Source: Acanthornis magna (taxonomy: Eukaryota > Chordata > Aves > Passeriformes > Acanthizidae). From it: a DNA stretch of 64,000 bases. The translations under genes and the position numbers were made by a program. Position 1 is the stretch's first letter, and each line of letters opens with the position of its first letter. Positions 49,901-62,906 of this stretch are shown here, piece by piece. The notes below the pieces were generated by a model, which ran no database searches, was not told where the DNA came from, and saw only the letters and a list, made by a program, of their open reading frames with translations. The stretch is from contig JAWUZG010000070.1 of assembly GCA_036785705.1 (NCBI GenBank), forward strand, positions 693,001-757,000, read 5' to 3'.

Positions 49901-51784
49901 GTTTTTAAAGAGTATGTCCGGTACCATTTCTTACAATGTCAAGTTTATCCTTGTTTCAACTATTTCATGCTGTCCTTGTGCTTAAGGCAACCAGAAAGCT
50001 TGGAGGCCTGAAAGTATGGAATGAATCATTTAAGGCAGGCGATCTGCTTTGGAAGAGAGAACAAACTGAAAGTCATTTTCTCTCCAAACTGCTCTTGTTA
50101 ATTTAGTTTTCAGTGTAGTCTTTCTTCTTCCCTTCTATTTGGAAGATGAATTAAATACCAGGAGAAGGATGGGAAAGATATTTCTAAGGATGTCAGGAAC
50201 TTATTTCCATTTCTCTCAAAATGGGAAAAAAGAGTAGCCTTAACTAGAGCTCCAAGAAGCTAAAAAGAAAATTTTAATTCTGTGTGTAGATAGTAGAAAT
50301 CTATTGGTGTTCCATGTCATAACCCTGATGCCACACTTTCTTCTTTCAAGTCAAAGGTCTCAAATGAGTAATTATATGTATATTTGTCCAAGTTCTTAAT
50401 GAGTTTCTGATGTACTGATTCTTGAACTTTTCATGCATTTAACAGTTACGATGTAATTCTGAACAATGTGATGTTAAGAGGCTGCATTAAAATAACAGTG
50501 TTAAATAGAACAGGGGAAATATTTTTAAACAATAGAAGGTCTGTATAGAATATCAGCAACATGATTGATACAAACTCTAGGAAGTCAGTTTTGAACAATT
50601 GCAGAAAAACCACTAATGTATTTGTATTATGGAAAATCTGTTTCTCCTTTTCAAACAAGCCTTTTGTCTGCTTTTATTTTCTAGGAATCTTTTCTTCCTT
50701 TCTCTTCATGGTGGGAAACTTTGCTTTATATTAATCTTCTCTTTATTTTCTTTGCATTGTCTTTTCATGAATACATTCTCAAATATAGTTGTGTGGACAT
50801 GGAACTAACTAGCTTGTATCCTCTACACATATCTACAGATATCTATGTAATAGGTACACCCATCTGTGCTTACGATCCACCAAGAAAACCAAAATTGGAC
50901 AGGAATAATATAATTGCAGACAGATGTGTTGGCGCTAACTTGTGACATCAGGGAGAGCAGACTCTGTTTCTCAGTACATAAATCTCCCATCTATCTGCCA
51001 CCCGGTGTTGATACCATCACATAATGATGTGTTTCCTGTGTTTGTCTCCTCATATCAATGATGTTCTTCTGCAGGACCTTGTCCATTACTCAGCCTTCAG
51101 TGATTTAATTGAAGCTATTGTTGGTTGCTGAGTACATTCATATTAGAGCCCTCCTGGGAGCATTGAATAATACATTGAATGATTTGCTAAGGGAAACTGG
51201 ATCTTATTTCATATCAAGAGTGTGTTAAATATATGCAAGAGCATGAAAATGTTTGGAGTAGTGACCTCTTATGCTTTGAGTTGTCCCATTATCCTATTAC
51301 TATAGCTATAAAGACTGAACTCCAGCTGATCAGAAATGTATGTTTAGGGAAGAAAAAAATCTGCCTTTTCATGATTGACCTCTCCTCCTACACTGTAGTT
51401 TTACCAGCAATTTTGGAAGACTGGTTCTTTCATTGATAAGGCATGGCAAAGCTTGATCAGTTTGCAATTAACATAACTTTGTCCTTATTTTGTTGTATAG
51501 GTTGTTGTAATTAGGGTTTCTTAAAAATATTTTTCTGTATGTGATTATTAACTGAGACTTAGTAACTGATATATGATATTTTTGATTTTGTTCGCTGTGA
51601 ATGGAGAAGTGCACCTAAATCCCTTACAGAACTGTGTCATATCTAGATTTGAATATTTGAGAGCCTTAATCAATCTTCCTTGAGAACAAGGGTCTGCTGC
51701 TTAATGTTGCCCTTGTAGAATTTTTGGAACACAGTTTTGGAGATTGTTGCTGGCTACAGTTACTCCAGATACACAGACATCCTT

Positions 51785-52190
51785 GAGCGTGGGAATCCTA
51801 AAATAATACAGGTTGGAAGCTATGTCTGGAGGTCTAATCCCACCCCTGCCCAGAACTGGCCATATTAGTTTTGGGTGCTTAGGGCCTGACCACTTCAGTC
51901 TGGACCATTTGAGTACCAGGATTCCACAGCCTGTTTGGGCAACTTTTTTCAGTGTTTGACAGCAATGTTGTTTTTTTCAAATATTTAGTCAGCTCTCTGC
52001 TCTTGGCCTTCATGTCCTTTGCCTTTCATACTATCAGTGAGCACTTCCAAAAGAGCCTTGCTCTTCTTTTATCCAATCCCATTGGATGGCTGAAGACAGC
52101 AATGAGTTCTCCTCTCAGCTGTGTATTTAGATATGGGACACTAGAGAAGCTATTCACCTGCGTTCTTTCCATCTTGGCCTGAGTGTGGGT
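51785..52190 (-). mobile_element. CR1-type LINE 3' fragment, degraded
   Basis: Read on the plus strand, 'cctaaaataatacaggttgg', 'aggtctaatcccacccctgc', 'ccagaactggccat', 'ttgggtgcttagggcctgac', 'attccacagcctgtttgggc' and 'cagtgtttgacagcaatgtt' match, in order, the complement of an avian CR1 3' end. The weak match continues through 'atgtcctttgcctttcatac' and 'gagttctcctctcagctgtg'. The CR1 3' end is at the low-coordinate side. Non-coding. Confidence 0.8.
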
Positions 52191-53704
52191 TTTGGATGAT
52201 AGTATGGAAATATCCCTCCACACCTACTGAAATCTTGGCCTCTTTGTAAATCTGAGTGCTGGGAGTCCATGTGGATCAGAAACGGTGATTCCCAGAAAGA
52301 AAGTGTTCCTGACACAGATTAGGTGTTGAAATCTGCTGTGGCTGGAGGGAAGACAGAATTGGTTCCTCCCTTTCATTTTGTATCTGTGAAAAAGCTGAGA
52401 ACACCCTTGGAAAGGAACTCGTTGCAGAGGAGGCAGCTTGAGGCATAGAGCAAAGCAAAAAGAAAGACAGGAATATTGAAAATTAAGGCATTGGTAGCAG
52501 CAAAACCAAGAGTTAAGTATAGGTGGTGCACATGGAAAGAGCAAGTTGGAATTACTGTGTGATGGGCAAGTGATCACAGAAATTACTGTACGTGTCTTAA
52601 TTGGTTCGGGCTTTATCTTTTTAACTCCACAGGAGTGTGTTTGTGGACAAGTTAAGAGTGAAGAAATTAATAAAAATATTGCAAGAGAAGGATCATGGAA
52701 ACTATAGAGTTTGGTTTTTCTAGAGTGGAGAGGGGAAGATTATTGGTAGAAGGGGGAGGAGTCGTTTTGCTTTTTCAGCCACTGTTTTGAATAATGAAAT
52801 ATTTATTCCCTGGGAGAAGAACAGCAGAAACAATAGAGCTGTGTTTATAGAAAAATAGTCATTTGTCCAGACTCTGATTTCTGGTTCATCAATACCTCTT
52901 TGTGAGAGGCACTTCCCTGAAATATGCCTTTGTTTCCAATGGAATGCAACCAGGGGCGTATAGTGCAAAGAGTCTCAGTTGGGCAGGCTTAAACAAACAA
53001 TAAAACACTGCAAAGACTGAAATTAAAATGTATATATTTGTTCTGTGCCATGTTCTATTCATTACCTGATTAGAGCAAGAGGCAAAACCGCACATCTTGA
53101 AGCTTCCAGCTGGCTGAGCTGTGTATCTCTACAGCAATGTTACATGTATTTTAAAATATAATTTGAAAGGCAGTTGCCAAGCTTTTCTTATGGTTTGTTT
53201 AGTGAGGTTCTAAATAGTGGAAATAACCAGCAAAGCTCTCAATTCATGCCTGTTCATAGAGACAAACATCAACTTTTTTCCTTTTTTTTCCCTGGCCACT
53301 GAGCCCAGTGATCCAGTATAATGCTTGGAGGGACTATGACAGGTGGTAAGTGAGATGGCTTTAGGTCACTTTGAGTGTAATTCATCTCTGTTCTCAAAAT
53401 GACATCTGCTTGCCCAGAGGGTGCTCTAGTCTATTTTCTTCTCTCCATGCCCCGGTATCCTTCGCTGGAAGCGATTGAGAGCTCGGAATATTTATTACCA
53501 CGTCATTGCTTGTCAGGTCCCTATTGTGATGACAGGGTGTGTTAAGGCTCCCTTTTTCTGCCAGAGTACCATAACATGGCCTAGATTGCAAGTTTAATAA
53601 CATAAGGGTATGTTTTTAGATTGATTTGTTGTGCTTTTTTCTCTCCATTCTGATGTGTTGATCTTGGCCAGTGCTTTGACTGCTGTTGTTTGGTTCTCTT
53701 GAAA

Positions 53705-53740
53705 GCACCATCTAGTGGTGGGCAGTACATCTAGTGGTAC
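53705..53740 (-). promoter_or_regulatory. Two CTCF-like motifs, 19 bp apart
   Basis: CATCTAGTGG occurs at 53709-53718 and again at 53728-53737. On the minus strand the first reads CACCACTAGATGGTGC, close to the CTCF core CCACTAGATGGCA; the second reads CCACTAGATGTAC and is weaker. Matched by eye only; binding is not shown. Confidence 0.35.
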
Positions 53741-56034
53741 AAGCTCATCAAGAAATTTAAGGTTAGGTTCTGTTTCTGCTTCAGTGCTGCTTTCTGGAGT
53801 AAATCTGTCTCTTGTTTTATCTTGGCTAAAAATAAGGCTCAAGAGCCTTTCTTCAGCTTCTCCTCCATCCTAGGTCACATTTTGAAAACAATGGCTGCAT
53901 CCTACCTCTGTGGTGCCCTTTTTTCACAGGTTAAGTTAAATGGATGGATGTCCAAGAAGTGCTCAGTGATAGGTATAAAAGATGACTGCTGTATTAGATA
54001 AACAGGTGGTACTGCACCATGGTCTGCTCTAGAGAAAGCTGAGTCTGCAGGAGGGGTAGATGGAGTAGAGCTGCTGTTCTACCGACTGTTCAGGTTTTCC
54101 AAGAGGTTTGTGGATATTTTGAAGACTCAATGAAGAGTCTGCAAGAGGCAAGGATATTGTCCTCTCTGCAGCAAAAAGACCTGTACAAGAAGGGTGGCAT
54201 TTAAGGAACAATGAGTGCCCAGTTAAGCAGGATGTGAAATAAGGACAAGGATGGCAGATGCAGAGAGACAGAGACAGCTTCTGCCACCTACTGCAGAAGC
54301 AGCAAGTGCCATAGGATACAGGGATGGAAATGACCAGGAGCCAAAAAGTAAGGAACTGTGGGAATGATAAATCATGGAGAATATGAATGTGAAGTCAGTG
54401 AATTAAAAGCAGCTGAATAAGCAGTGCTCATGTGTGAAGAGTCCATTAAGAAGTCAGGACATGCCATCAAAGAATTTGTGAAATGATGCACATGTTGGTG
54501 ATAGGGCTGGCAGTAGTTGCTTTATTGTGTCCATATAACAGCCTGGATTCAACAGGATGGACATCATTGTGCCAATAATTTATTTGTTCTGGTCACTGAA
54601 TAAAACACAAATACATGCAGCATGGTGAAATGAGCAATATTTCATTTGGAATACTTAATAGTGTTATTGTAGCAAAACAGAAGAAATGCTTATGAACAAC
54701 TAAATGTCATTACCATTGACAACCACAGTGATGGACAGATGGTGTCACACCTTGCTGTCTTGCCTGGTTCAAACATTTTCTCTGACTAATAATGGGAAAA
54801 TCTCCCTTGTAAAATTTCTCTCTCCCTCCCAGATTAACACTACCTTCCCTTTTTATTGTCACCATATGATAGAGCACCAGAGGCATCTTCCGATTTCCTT
54901 AAAAATATCAAGGAAAGTGTTCACTGATGCCCAGTAAATATGCAAATATGTAAGTTCAACATCTTGACAGATAAATCATAAAAGATTTGTTCCTGTAGTG
55001 TGGTATAACCTGCTTGTTTGAGTATTTGAAGAGCAAACAGAGTTTGAGCATCTTTAAATAGGAAGGGATTTGAAACCCTTTCTTTTTTGGCCCATGAAAA
55101 TGACACATAATTACCAAGATTAAAATAAAACCTTTAATGTTTTTGATTCTATAAATATTTTCAGTTTTAAACCAACTGATAAGAGGTTTGTGGTAAAATC
55201 AAGAATCAGAAGTTAAAGAAAAAAGTTGCTGTGTTTTTATTGTGGTCCACACAATACGTTTAAAATGTAAGAAGGCAAAATGCTTATCAGTGTTATGCTT
55301 TCCTATGAAGCTCTTGGCTACAACAGAGCCAAGATGGTTTTTAAACAGACAACTTAGTTTCAAAGATACACTTAATAAGCAAGAGGGTCCAACTGTTTTG
55401 ACTATAGAGAGAAGACTGATAACTAAGATGAAACAGATGTAATTTTTGTGTGTGCAATGTATAGCAGTACCACCAATTCATGCATGGCATTAGCAACATA
55501 AATTACATCCCATTTTATTCTATATCGTGACAGTATATGTCCAGAAGGAAACACAGACTGAGAAAATCTACAGACTGAAACAGGGAGGACAATGGGCAAA
55601 TTGTGGAAATGCTTCATACCTAGAACATTGCTGAGGTAAGTGAAATGTAAGTAATGTGAACCTTGCCAAAATATAAATAACCAACTCCTATTCCAAAATT
55701 GCAACATCCTAGTAGATGAAGTGTTTCATAAATAGTCACACAGCTAGAAAGAAATGAATGCTAAAATTTGGGAGATATGATGGGATTCTGCTTTCAATTT
55801 GCATTAAGGAAAGGGTCATATAGTGTTGCAATATCAAATTATGTGTGAGAAAAGGAATTGATTTATATACCAATTGTATGCGATGCGAAGCTACAGTTAA
55901 GGCTCAGAACTTCCTGTTGTAGACAGGTTATATTTACCTGGTCAAGTCTGAGAACATTTGGAACCTGGAGCAATGCAGGTTGGCCCTGAAAACCAAGGAA
56001 CTGTACTGGTATTGTACTTGTATTCCCTTCTTTG

Positions 56035-56249
56035 TACACCACACACACACAAACACATAACAAAAAATAAAAACCCCAAACATTAAAACCAGAAACCAAA
56101 AGAAACCCCACAAGCCAACAAACCAAGCCACCATTACCATCAAAAAACAAATCAACCAACCAAACAAAAAACCCCACATCAGAAAAACACACCACCAACA
56201 AAATGAAGAAACCAAAACACCACCACCAAAAATACCAGGAAAAAACCCC
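56035..56249 (+). repeat. A/C-only low-complexity tract
   Basis: About 215 bp are composed almost wholly of A and C on the plus strand (CA repeats, CCAACCAAAC, ACCACCAAC), with few G or T. It starts with a short (AC)n run at 56035-56050 and then becomes irregular. The apparent minus-strand open frames over it, rich in Trp, Phe and Gly, are products of this composition. Confidence 0.85.
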
Positions 56250-59200
56250 TGCTTTGTGAGGCAGAATCATTTGTTCTAGCTAACACTTCATATACTTGCT
56301 GATTCTGACCAGGTTAAAGACTAAATAAAAGAAAGTAATTTATTGAAGGCCTTTTATGCCAACAAGGTGGAGTAATCACTGCTGCTGTCTTTGGTTATGT
56401 CTCTTGGCAAGTCAGTCAATTAGTTTCTGTTGATTTCTTACTAAGTCTGAGTTGATTTTCATCTCTGTGGTGGTGTTTTCAGTACCTCACTGGCACTTGT
56501 GCCATAGTGTGGTTGGTAAGTGGATTCCCCACTCACAGTTGTATTAGTACTTTTTTTTTTCCTTGCCTTTTCTTGGACTGTTCTGTGTAGTTGCTGTCAA
56601 ATTATTTTCTTTATTTTCCACAATGCTGCTAATCTTCTTTTGGAAGGGAAGATATGACACATTCCCGTGGGTCCTATTCCACTATAATGCAGCTGTGCAG
56701 CTGGACTAACAGAAATGTTGACGGTCCACTGATTTGACTACATGAGCTGATAGCTTTTAAAAGAGCAGGCTTATTGTCAAAGGCCTTCCCAAATGTGATT
56801 TTAGTGGTGGTTGTGTTCAGACTGACATAAAAAGTGCATGTATTGATATTTCAAAGAGTAGTCATGCAATATATCTATACATTTCCATTCAAAAATGGGT
56901 GAACCTCTAGAAATACCTTGGAAATATCTGCCATGTAATGCACTGAAAACACTTGTGTGCCAAGCAAGAAAGCAGGGTTTGTGCCATAAGAAATGATTTG
57001 ATAAGTAAGGTATCATTTTCTGAGTTGTAAGCTCCTGAAGCAGTTTCAGTTTCTGTACCCAAAAGCCTAATCAGATAGGTATCTTGCATGTGTATCATGG
57101 TATGGAAATGGTTTAGTTTTCCAGCTTCCAGAACATCTACACATAGGAGTCTGTAGTTTTATTCTAATGCTTATGGGACATGAATACTGCTTTCTACATA
57201 TAGGACAGAACCCACGTGTGGCCCCATTATAAAGTTTCACATTAAGCAAGAAATTTTTGCATGTTCAGTCATCTTCTTCTGGTATTTTTCAGTCTGTGTG
57301 AGTTCACAAAGGTGACCTTTTCCTGAGTCTTCTGTGATTGCATACCCAAGGGTTTGCCTAACAAGACTACCTGTCCCTGTGAGCCTGATCTCTTAGATCA
57401 TCACAGCTATAGAATTACTATCTCAATTTATTGTGAAAATCTGTGCTTTGCTTGGCACAGCTTTTGGGACATGTATCTGCATATCTTGCTCCAAAGAGCC
57501 TATTAGCTTTCTGAGGCACAAGTGCATGGCAATTAAGGAGAACACAAGAGTTAACTTGGAAATTTTATTAGGTTCAACCCAAGGATTTGGGGCAGGATAA
57601 GCTGGTTTAGTTTTTAGCGAATGCAGTTTTCTCCTTGCAGTAATTTCAGGAACTGAACTTAAAATGGCTTTAGTAATGCAAGAGTTTCCAGCATGTAATT
57701 CTTCAGGTAAGTTGTAAGTCCACAGTCACTGTCTTTGGTATGAGATGCTTGGACATGTTTTTAGATGTACGTAAACTTTGCAAGTTTTGCATTTTTCCCC
57801 CTTCTTTCTCAGAATCTCTCCAGTTAGAGTTGTTGATAATATCTTTGTGTAAATGAGGAAAATATCTTCATCTGTTCTTGTTCTTCTTAAGGAGAATGCT
57901 GTGAAATGTATGAGGCATTATCCATGGGGTTTCTCCTTTCCTATGCAATTTCTCTTTTTATTGTACTCAAGGTATTTCTGTGCCACTTGCTTTTTACTTG
58001 CTCTGTTTATTCTTTTTCCAACTCAACCCATCTTGCTACTGGTTCCATTTTAGCTTTTATTTATGATTCCTCTGACAGTTACAAATTATAAATATATTGT
58101 GTGTGTAAGTGTCAGTATATGTATATATTTAAAGAGATAATCTGGACCCAAGTGTTCAATCTTTCTCTCCCCTTCATTCTGAAACATTGTGGTGAGTGAA
58201 ATTAGGATGAGAATTTAAACATAGAACTATAAAATTGATTGTGACTTTTTTTTGTGAGATACTGCAAGGACTTTGAGGACTAAATATGGGCTTGACTCTG
58301 GTTTGGCACAGAGACACACTTCTTGCTATAATCCATTGTTTTAAATATTATCTCTTAGACTCTGCAGGGGAAGGAAAGGGTTGATATGTGATACTGTGTA
58401 AGGAATACTACAGTAACAAGCTCATGTGAGCCATGCTGAGAATTCAGATTGCCTGTACAGTCAATGTTCAGGGGCATCAGGCACTGGGTACCACAGAAAT
58501 TTCTCTTGGTTTTCAGTAACTGTTCCCTAGTCTGCCAGGGAAACTCACTGTGAATCACAAGCAAGTTCTGGACAAATATTTCAGTTTCCTTTATTTATGG
58601 TATAGGAACAAAAGCGTGCTAAACACAGTTCTCTTCATCTTCGTGCTTGACGTGCTTCCTCTTAGGCAAAACTACTGGATTGTGTCATCGCCTGGCATCT
58701 GCCATGGCAATCAATGCCACCCTGACCACAGTGGCTGGGCTGCATTCTGCCCCAGACAGGTGTGTTGATGTCAGAGCCCTGATAGGCATCTCTGCTAGGT
58801 TCATATCCCAGCTCAAGCATCATCAGGTTAAGGATCATTAGTGTTTGCCTCCGTCTGGACCACTGGATTCACAAGTATGCTTTGGAAACAATTTGTCCAT
58901 GTGCCAAAGTGTTGTGAGGACTTGGAAAGCAGAAGTTTAAGATTCACTACTTATTCTTTGCATGAATACTAGCCTAATACATCATAATTTCTTTCCAGTA
59001 AATGGTTTTCTCAGGAGTGGGAGGGCTATACAAATAATGACTCAGAAAGAAAATGCAAATACCATCGACCATCATAATGCCATCACAGCAACATAAAGAA
59101 CCTATAAGAAGTTATAGGAAACTTGGAAGAATGGCCATTTTCTAATACATTTTTCCTGGGAAGAATATAATCTTTTTTTGCCTTCATACAAGAAGCTGGC

Positions 59201-61004
59201 TGCTCTGTCTTCTGAGGTACGACTTGAAAAGATGCAAGCAGTGAACTGAGGACCTCTGGTGAAGCAGAGTGTTGCAAAAGCAGCCTGTCAGAAGAAAGCA
59301 CTATCTGAATTTTGCTCAGAATGTGAGTGCACTATCTTCCTATTGAATAACTTAAAATTTGGGTTGGAGAAATTACTCTTGGACCTGATTTCTTAATGTG
59401 CATTATGTCAAACTCTGTGCTGTGCTGCTTGATAGATGAGTCTGGGGTCTTTCTGTATACTGAAGGTCTGAAAATACTAAATGAAGCTCTGGTGCATGCT
59501 GACACTTTTCATGGAGTGAGTATAGATGAGCATTTAGTCATATCTTACTGTTAGTAAGTGAATGTATCCCAAAAAATGCTGTTTGTTGAAGAGACATATT
59601 TAATAAAAACACTGCAGAACAAACTAATGGGGGAATGGACACTTTAAATCATATCGGGAAATGTGGTGTCCTTAGCAGCATTTAACATCGAATTGAGTTT
59701 CAGGCGTGTAGCTGATGATGTGATAAGAGCAGGGCAAATCAAGCCATTCTCTCTGCCTCTCTTCTTTAATTCTTGTGTACCAAAATTGCTAAAGATCCAC
59801 CATAATCAGGTAGAGAAGTTCAGGTAAAAGGTTGCTTTGCCTCATCACAAGAGTATGAAACAGCTGAGGGAATGTGGTTCTGTAAATGCAAATAAAACAA
59901 CAGGTGGGCAAACCTTCAAGTTAAAGGGCAACAAGGAAGATTTTACAGCAAACCAAGATTTTAGTTACTGGAATTGTTGTAACATTTAGTCTGGACATTT
60001 TTTTTCCTGTTACTGACTTAGGGAAAATCTGAAAATGGTGGTCTGCGAGAATCCTACAGAAATTCTGTACAGCCAAGTGTTTTTATTCATGACAAATACT
60101 CATGATGTGAGTATACTATGACTGAGAATCCCTAATATTACATATTCCCAATGTATATCCATTGATGTTGTACTTTGCTACAAATGTTTTTTTTTTAAAG
60201 CACTGGACTTCAAACTTTAATAATGTATTGAGTTAGTGCTCCCATACTTACTAAAGTCTGCTGGTCTTGAGGCTGTCTGAAGCTGCCACAACAGAGAAGT
60301 TATCCTAACAATGAGTAAGTCAAGGTAATTAGAGTAATGTGATAAATCAGACACTGTCTTCCCAGGATGCTGCCCTTTGTTTCATCATTGCAGTCTTTTG
60401 TAAGTACATCATCCCTGTCAGGATTTGTTAAGTGAAACTCACATCCTGTCTCCTAAGTACCTTGTTCACAAAGCCGAATTGACCTCGCTGATTTGATATT
60501 GGCTTTTTGGTTCCCCTCTCTGCAGAACTGTAGTCAATGAAATCATTTCAGAAACTGTTCCAGCAATATATTTTAAAGATAATTTCATATAAGAGCTGTG
60601 CTTACCTACTCCTCCAAGTGTTATTTCATTGCAATCATAACTTAGGAAAGTATTAATATATTTCTGATAGAAGCTACGTTATCATGTATAATTCAAATTG
60701 CTGACTCCATGTACTTTTATGTACATTGTCTCTGGCATACAAATGGTAAAATCAACAAACTTGGAGGTTAAGTTCAAAAGGCTCCAGGTCAGAACTCAGG
60801 AAATAAAGTTCTAGATTTTTCCTTTGCCAAATTTTTGTGACTCATTCAGATTACTTAATCTTTTGCTGTTTCAATTTACTGCTTTGGAAATTAACATAAG
60901 CCCACTTATTTCTTCCCTAAACTTTATCCAGCCATTATGGAGGCATAAAAGATAATGACTTCATATGTTCTCCTTAGTAGGATTGGGAAGGAGTGCTGTT
61001 AACT

Positions 61005-61037
61005 TTGTTGTGTCATTCAACATTGTTGTGTCATTCA
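61005..61037 (+). repeat. Two copies of an 18-bp tandem repeat
   Basis: TTGTTGTGTCATTCA occurs at 61005-61019 and at 61023-61037, separated by ACA; it looks like a recent local duplication. Confidence 0.85.
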
Positions 61038-61559
61038 GAAAAGCTACTGAGGAGAAAAATGCCAAAAATAGAGATTGTATCATCATCTGTGTATTGCATA
61101 GTGATTCTTCTTGGTGTGTGAGAGGAAGAGATCCCCAGACAATCCAAAGCTATATAGATTTTATGGAATTGCCCTTTTGGAGATCTGCTTTCAACATTAG
61201 GAGATGATTCTAGATATGTAACTATTCATATTTTCACTGCTGAATGACATTTATTTGTTTAAAATGTAAGGTAAGCAAAACTAGGAGTCCAGGGGTTTTG
61301 AAGTTATTTTATTGGAAAGAAATGTGATGCTAAAATTTTATAGCTTGAACTTTCGCTGTTGAACTGTACTGCTAAGGCCAAATGTGTTTTAAGTGTATTT
61401 AAAATCTGGGTCAACAATGTGGTCAAATATCTTTAAAGCTAAGTCAGACAATGGTAATCTTTGGTATTAGGAAATCCTCAGTGTGCTGGAATGCTTTAAG
61501 AAAAGTTGACTTAGCTTTACACCTTTCCTGTACAGAGCCGCTCCTGACCTTGTAGCATC

Positions 61560-62085
61560 TTTTTCCAAGGTGTTAAGCACCGGTGTGACTGTACCTTGGA
61601 TACTGTGTGCAGTTGTGTGGGCTCCTCAGCACAGGAGAGACATGGACAGACTGGAGAGTGTGCAGCAAAGGGCCAGGAAGGTGTTCAAGGAAATGCACCA
61701 CCCTGTGTGTAGGGAATGGCTGGGTGCGCTGTGGTTGTTCAGCTCAAAAGAGAAGGTTCAGGGGCATCTCATCAATGCACAGATGCCTGTAGGGAGGGTA
61801 CAGGGGAAACAGAACTTGGCTTTCTTTGCTGCCTGGTGCCAGGACCAGAGCCAAGGGGCACTAAATGAAACAAGGGAGTTTTCTTTTGAACATCAGGAAA
61901 CACTATTTTACAGTGAGGGTGACTGAGCACCAGCAGAGGTTGGCCAGAGAGGTGAGGCATCCACTAAGTCAGAGTCAGAACTGAGAGCAAGCCTGGGACA
62001 GCACAAAGAACCCTCCGAAGGCATCAGAGCATAACTTCAGGAATTCCCTTCCAGCCTCAGCTGTTCTGTGATGATGTTAATGATT
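61560..62085 (+). mobile_element. CR1-type LINE 3' end with remnant of reverse-transcriptase ORF2
   Basis: The frame at 61570-61926 still reads WAPQHRRDMDRLESVQQRAR, then LGALWLFSSKEKVQGHLINA, the recognisable C-terminal region of CR1 ORF2 (usually WAPQYKRDMDLLERVQRRAT, then LGLFSLEKRRLRGDLI). Further on come 'gaacatcaggaaacactatt' and, near the end, 'cccttccagcctcagctgtt' with 'ctgtgatgatgttaatgatt', a worn version of the CR1 end and its ATTCTRTG tail. It is 5'-truncated, as most CR1 copies are, mutated and surely inactive. Confidence 0.88.
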
Positions 62086-62846
62086 CGTGAACTGGGACAT
62101 CACAGGACCAAATCAGTTATGCTTTGAAGGTTTAAGCTCTGATTCTCTGCCATAGCTTTACTAAATAGATGCATTAGTGTAGGGAAGTGTCACCTAACCA
62201 TTACCCATGGTTAAAATGGTACTAGGGCTAGGAATGTCCGGTTAAGTTACTTCACTTCTGTGAATCTGGAAGTTAATTACTTTGTATATTTATGGAAAAG
62301 CACTTTTTATGATGCTTATCAGACAAAAAATTCTTCTTTAGGTGAAGGGGGCTGACATCAGGGGAATCCAAGTAATTTCTGTTTGGAGCTCTGCAATCTT
62401 TCATTAACTTGTGAGAATTCTAACTTGTTCTTCTTGCTGATATGAATTGTATGCATTCTTTAGGCCTATGAAGAATAATTGTAAGACTTCAATAATCCAA
62501 CATGCAACTGAAATCTAAAACCCTGCCCATTTAAAACTATTTTGTATATTTCTTCTTAATGGGATTATTTAGATCAGTTTGAAGGGCTTTTGTTGTGTCT
62601 CTTTTGTCTCTGACTTCACTGTGTTGTTAAACATGGTGCACTCCTTACTAGATACCAGGAAATAGCACTTCTCAAGGTTTTCCAAACAGCAGACGTATTT
62701 TAATGTCACTCATTAACCAGTCATATGAGCCATTAAAAGCCCACTTGTCATTTACACAGCCCTACTCCTCCGAAGCAGGACTCTGAGAACCCTTGAATTT
62801 ACCTTAGCTATGGCTCTGCAGAGCAATCTGTGGTATTTATGCCTGG

Positions 62847-62906
62847 TTATTAAGTATTAAGTTACTTAGTTATTAAGTAACTAAGTTATTAAGTATTACT
62901 AAGTAT
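62847..62906. repeat. TTATTAAGTA-like repeat cluster with a perfect hairpin
   Basis: TTATTAAGTA, or close variants, recurs four times in 60 bp. Within it ACTTAGTTA (62864-62872) and TAACTAAGT (62878-62886) are perfect reverse complements with a 5-nt loop. This probably arose by slippage; no protein-binding role can be claimed. Confidence 0.8.

Noticed and set aside
55863..56270. 135-codon Trp/Phe/Gly-rich membrane-like frame
   Set aside because: The hydrophobic residues come from the G/T-rich complement of the A/C tract; low-complexity artefact.
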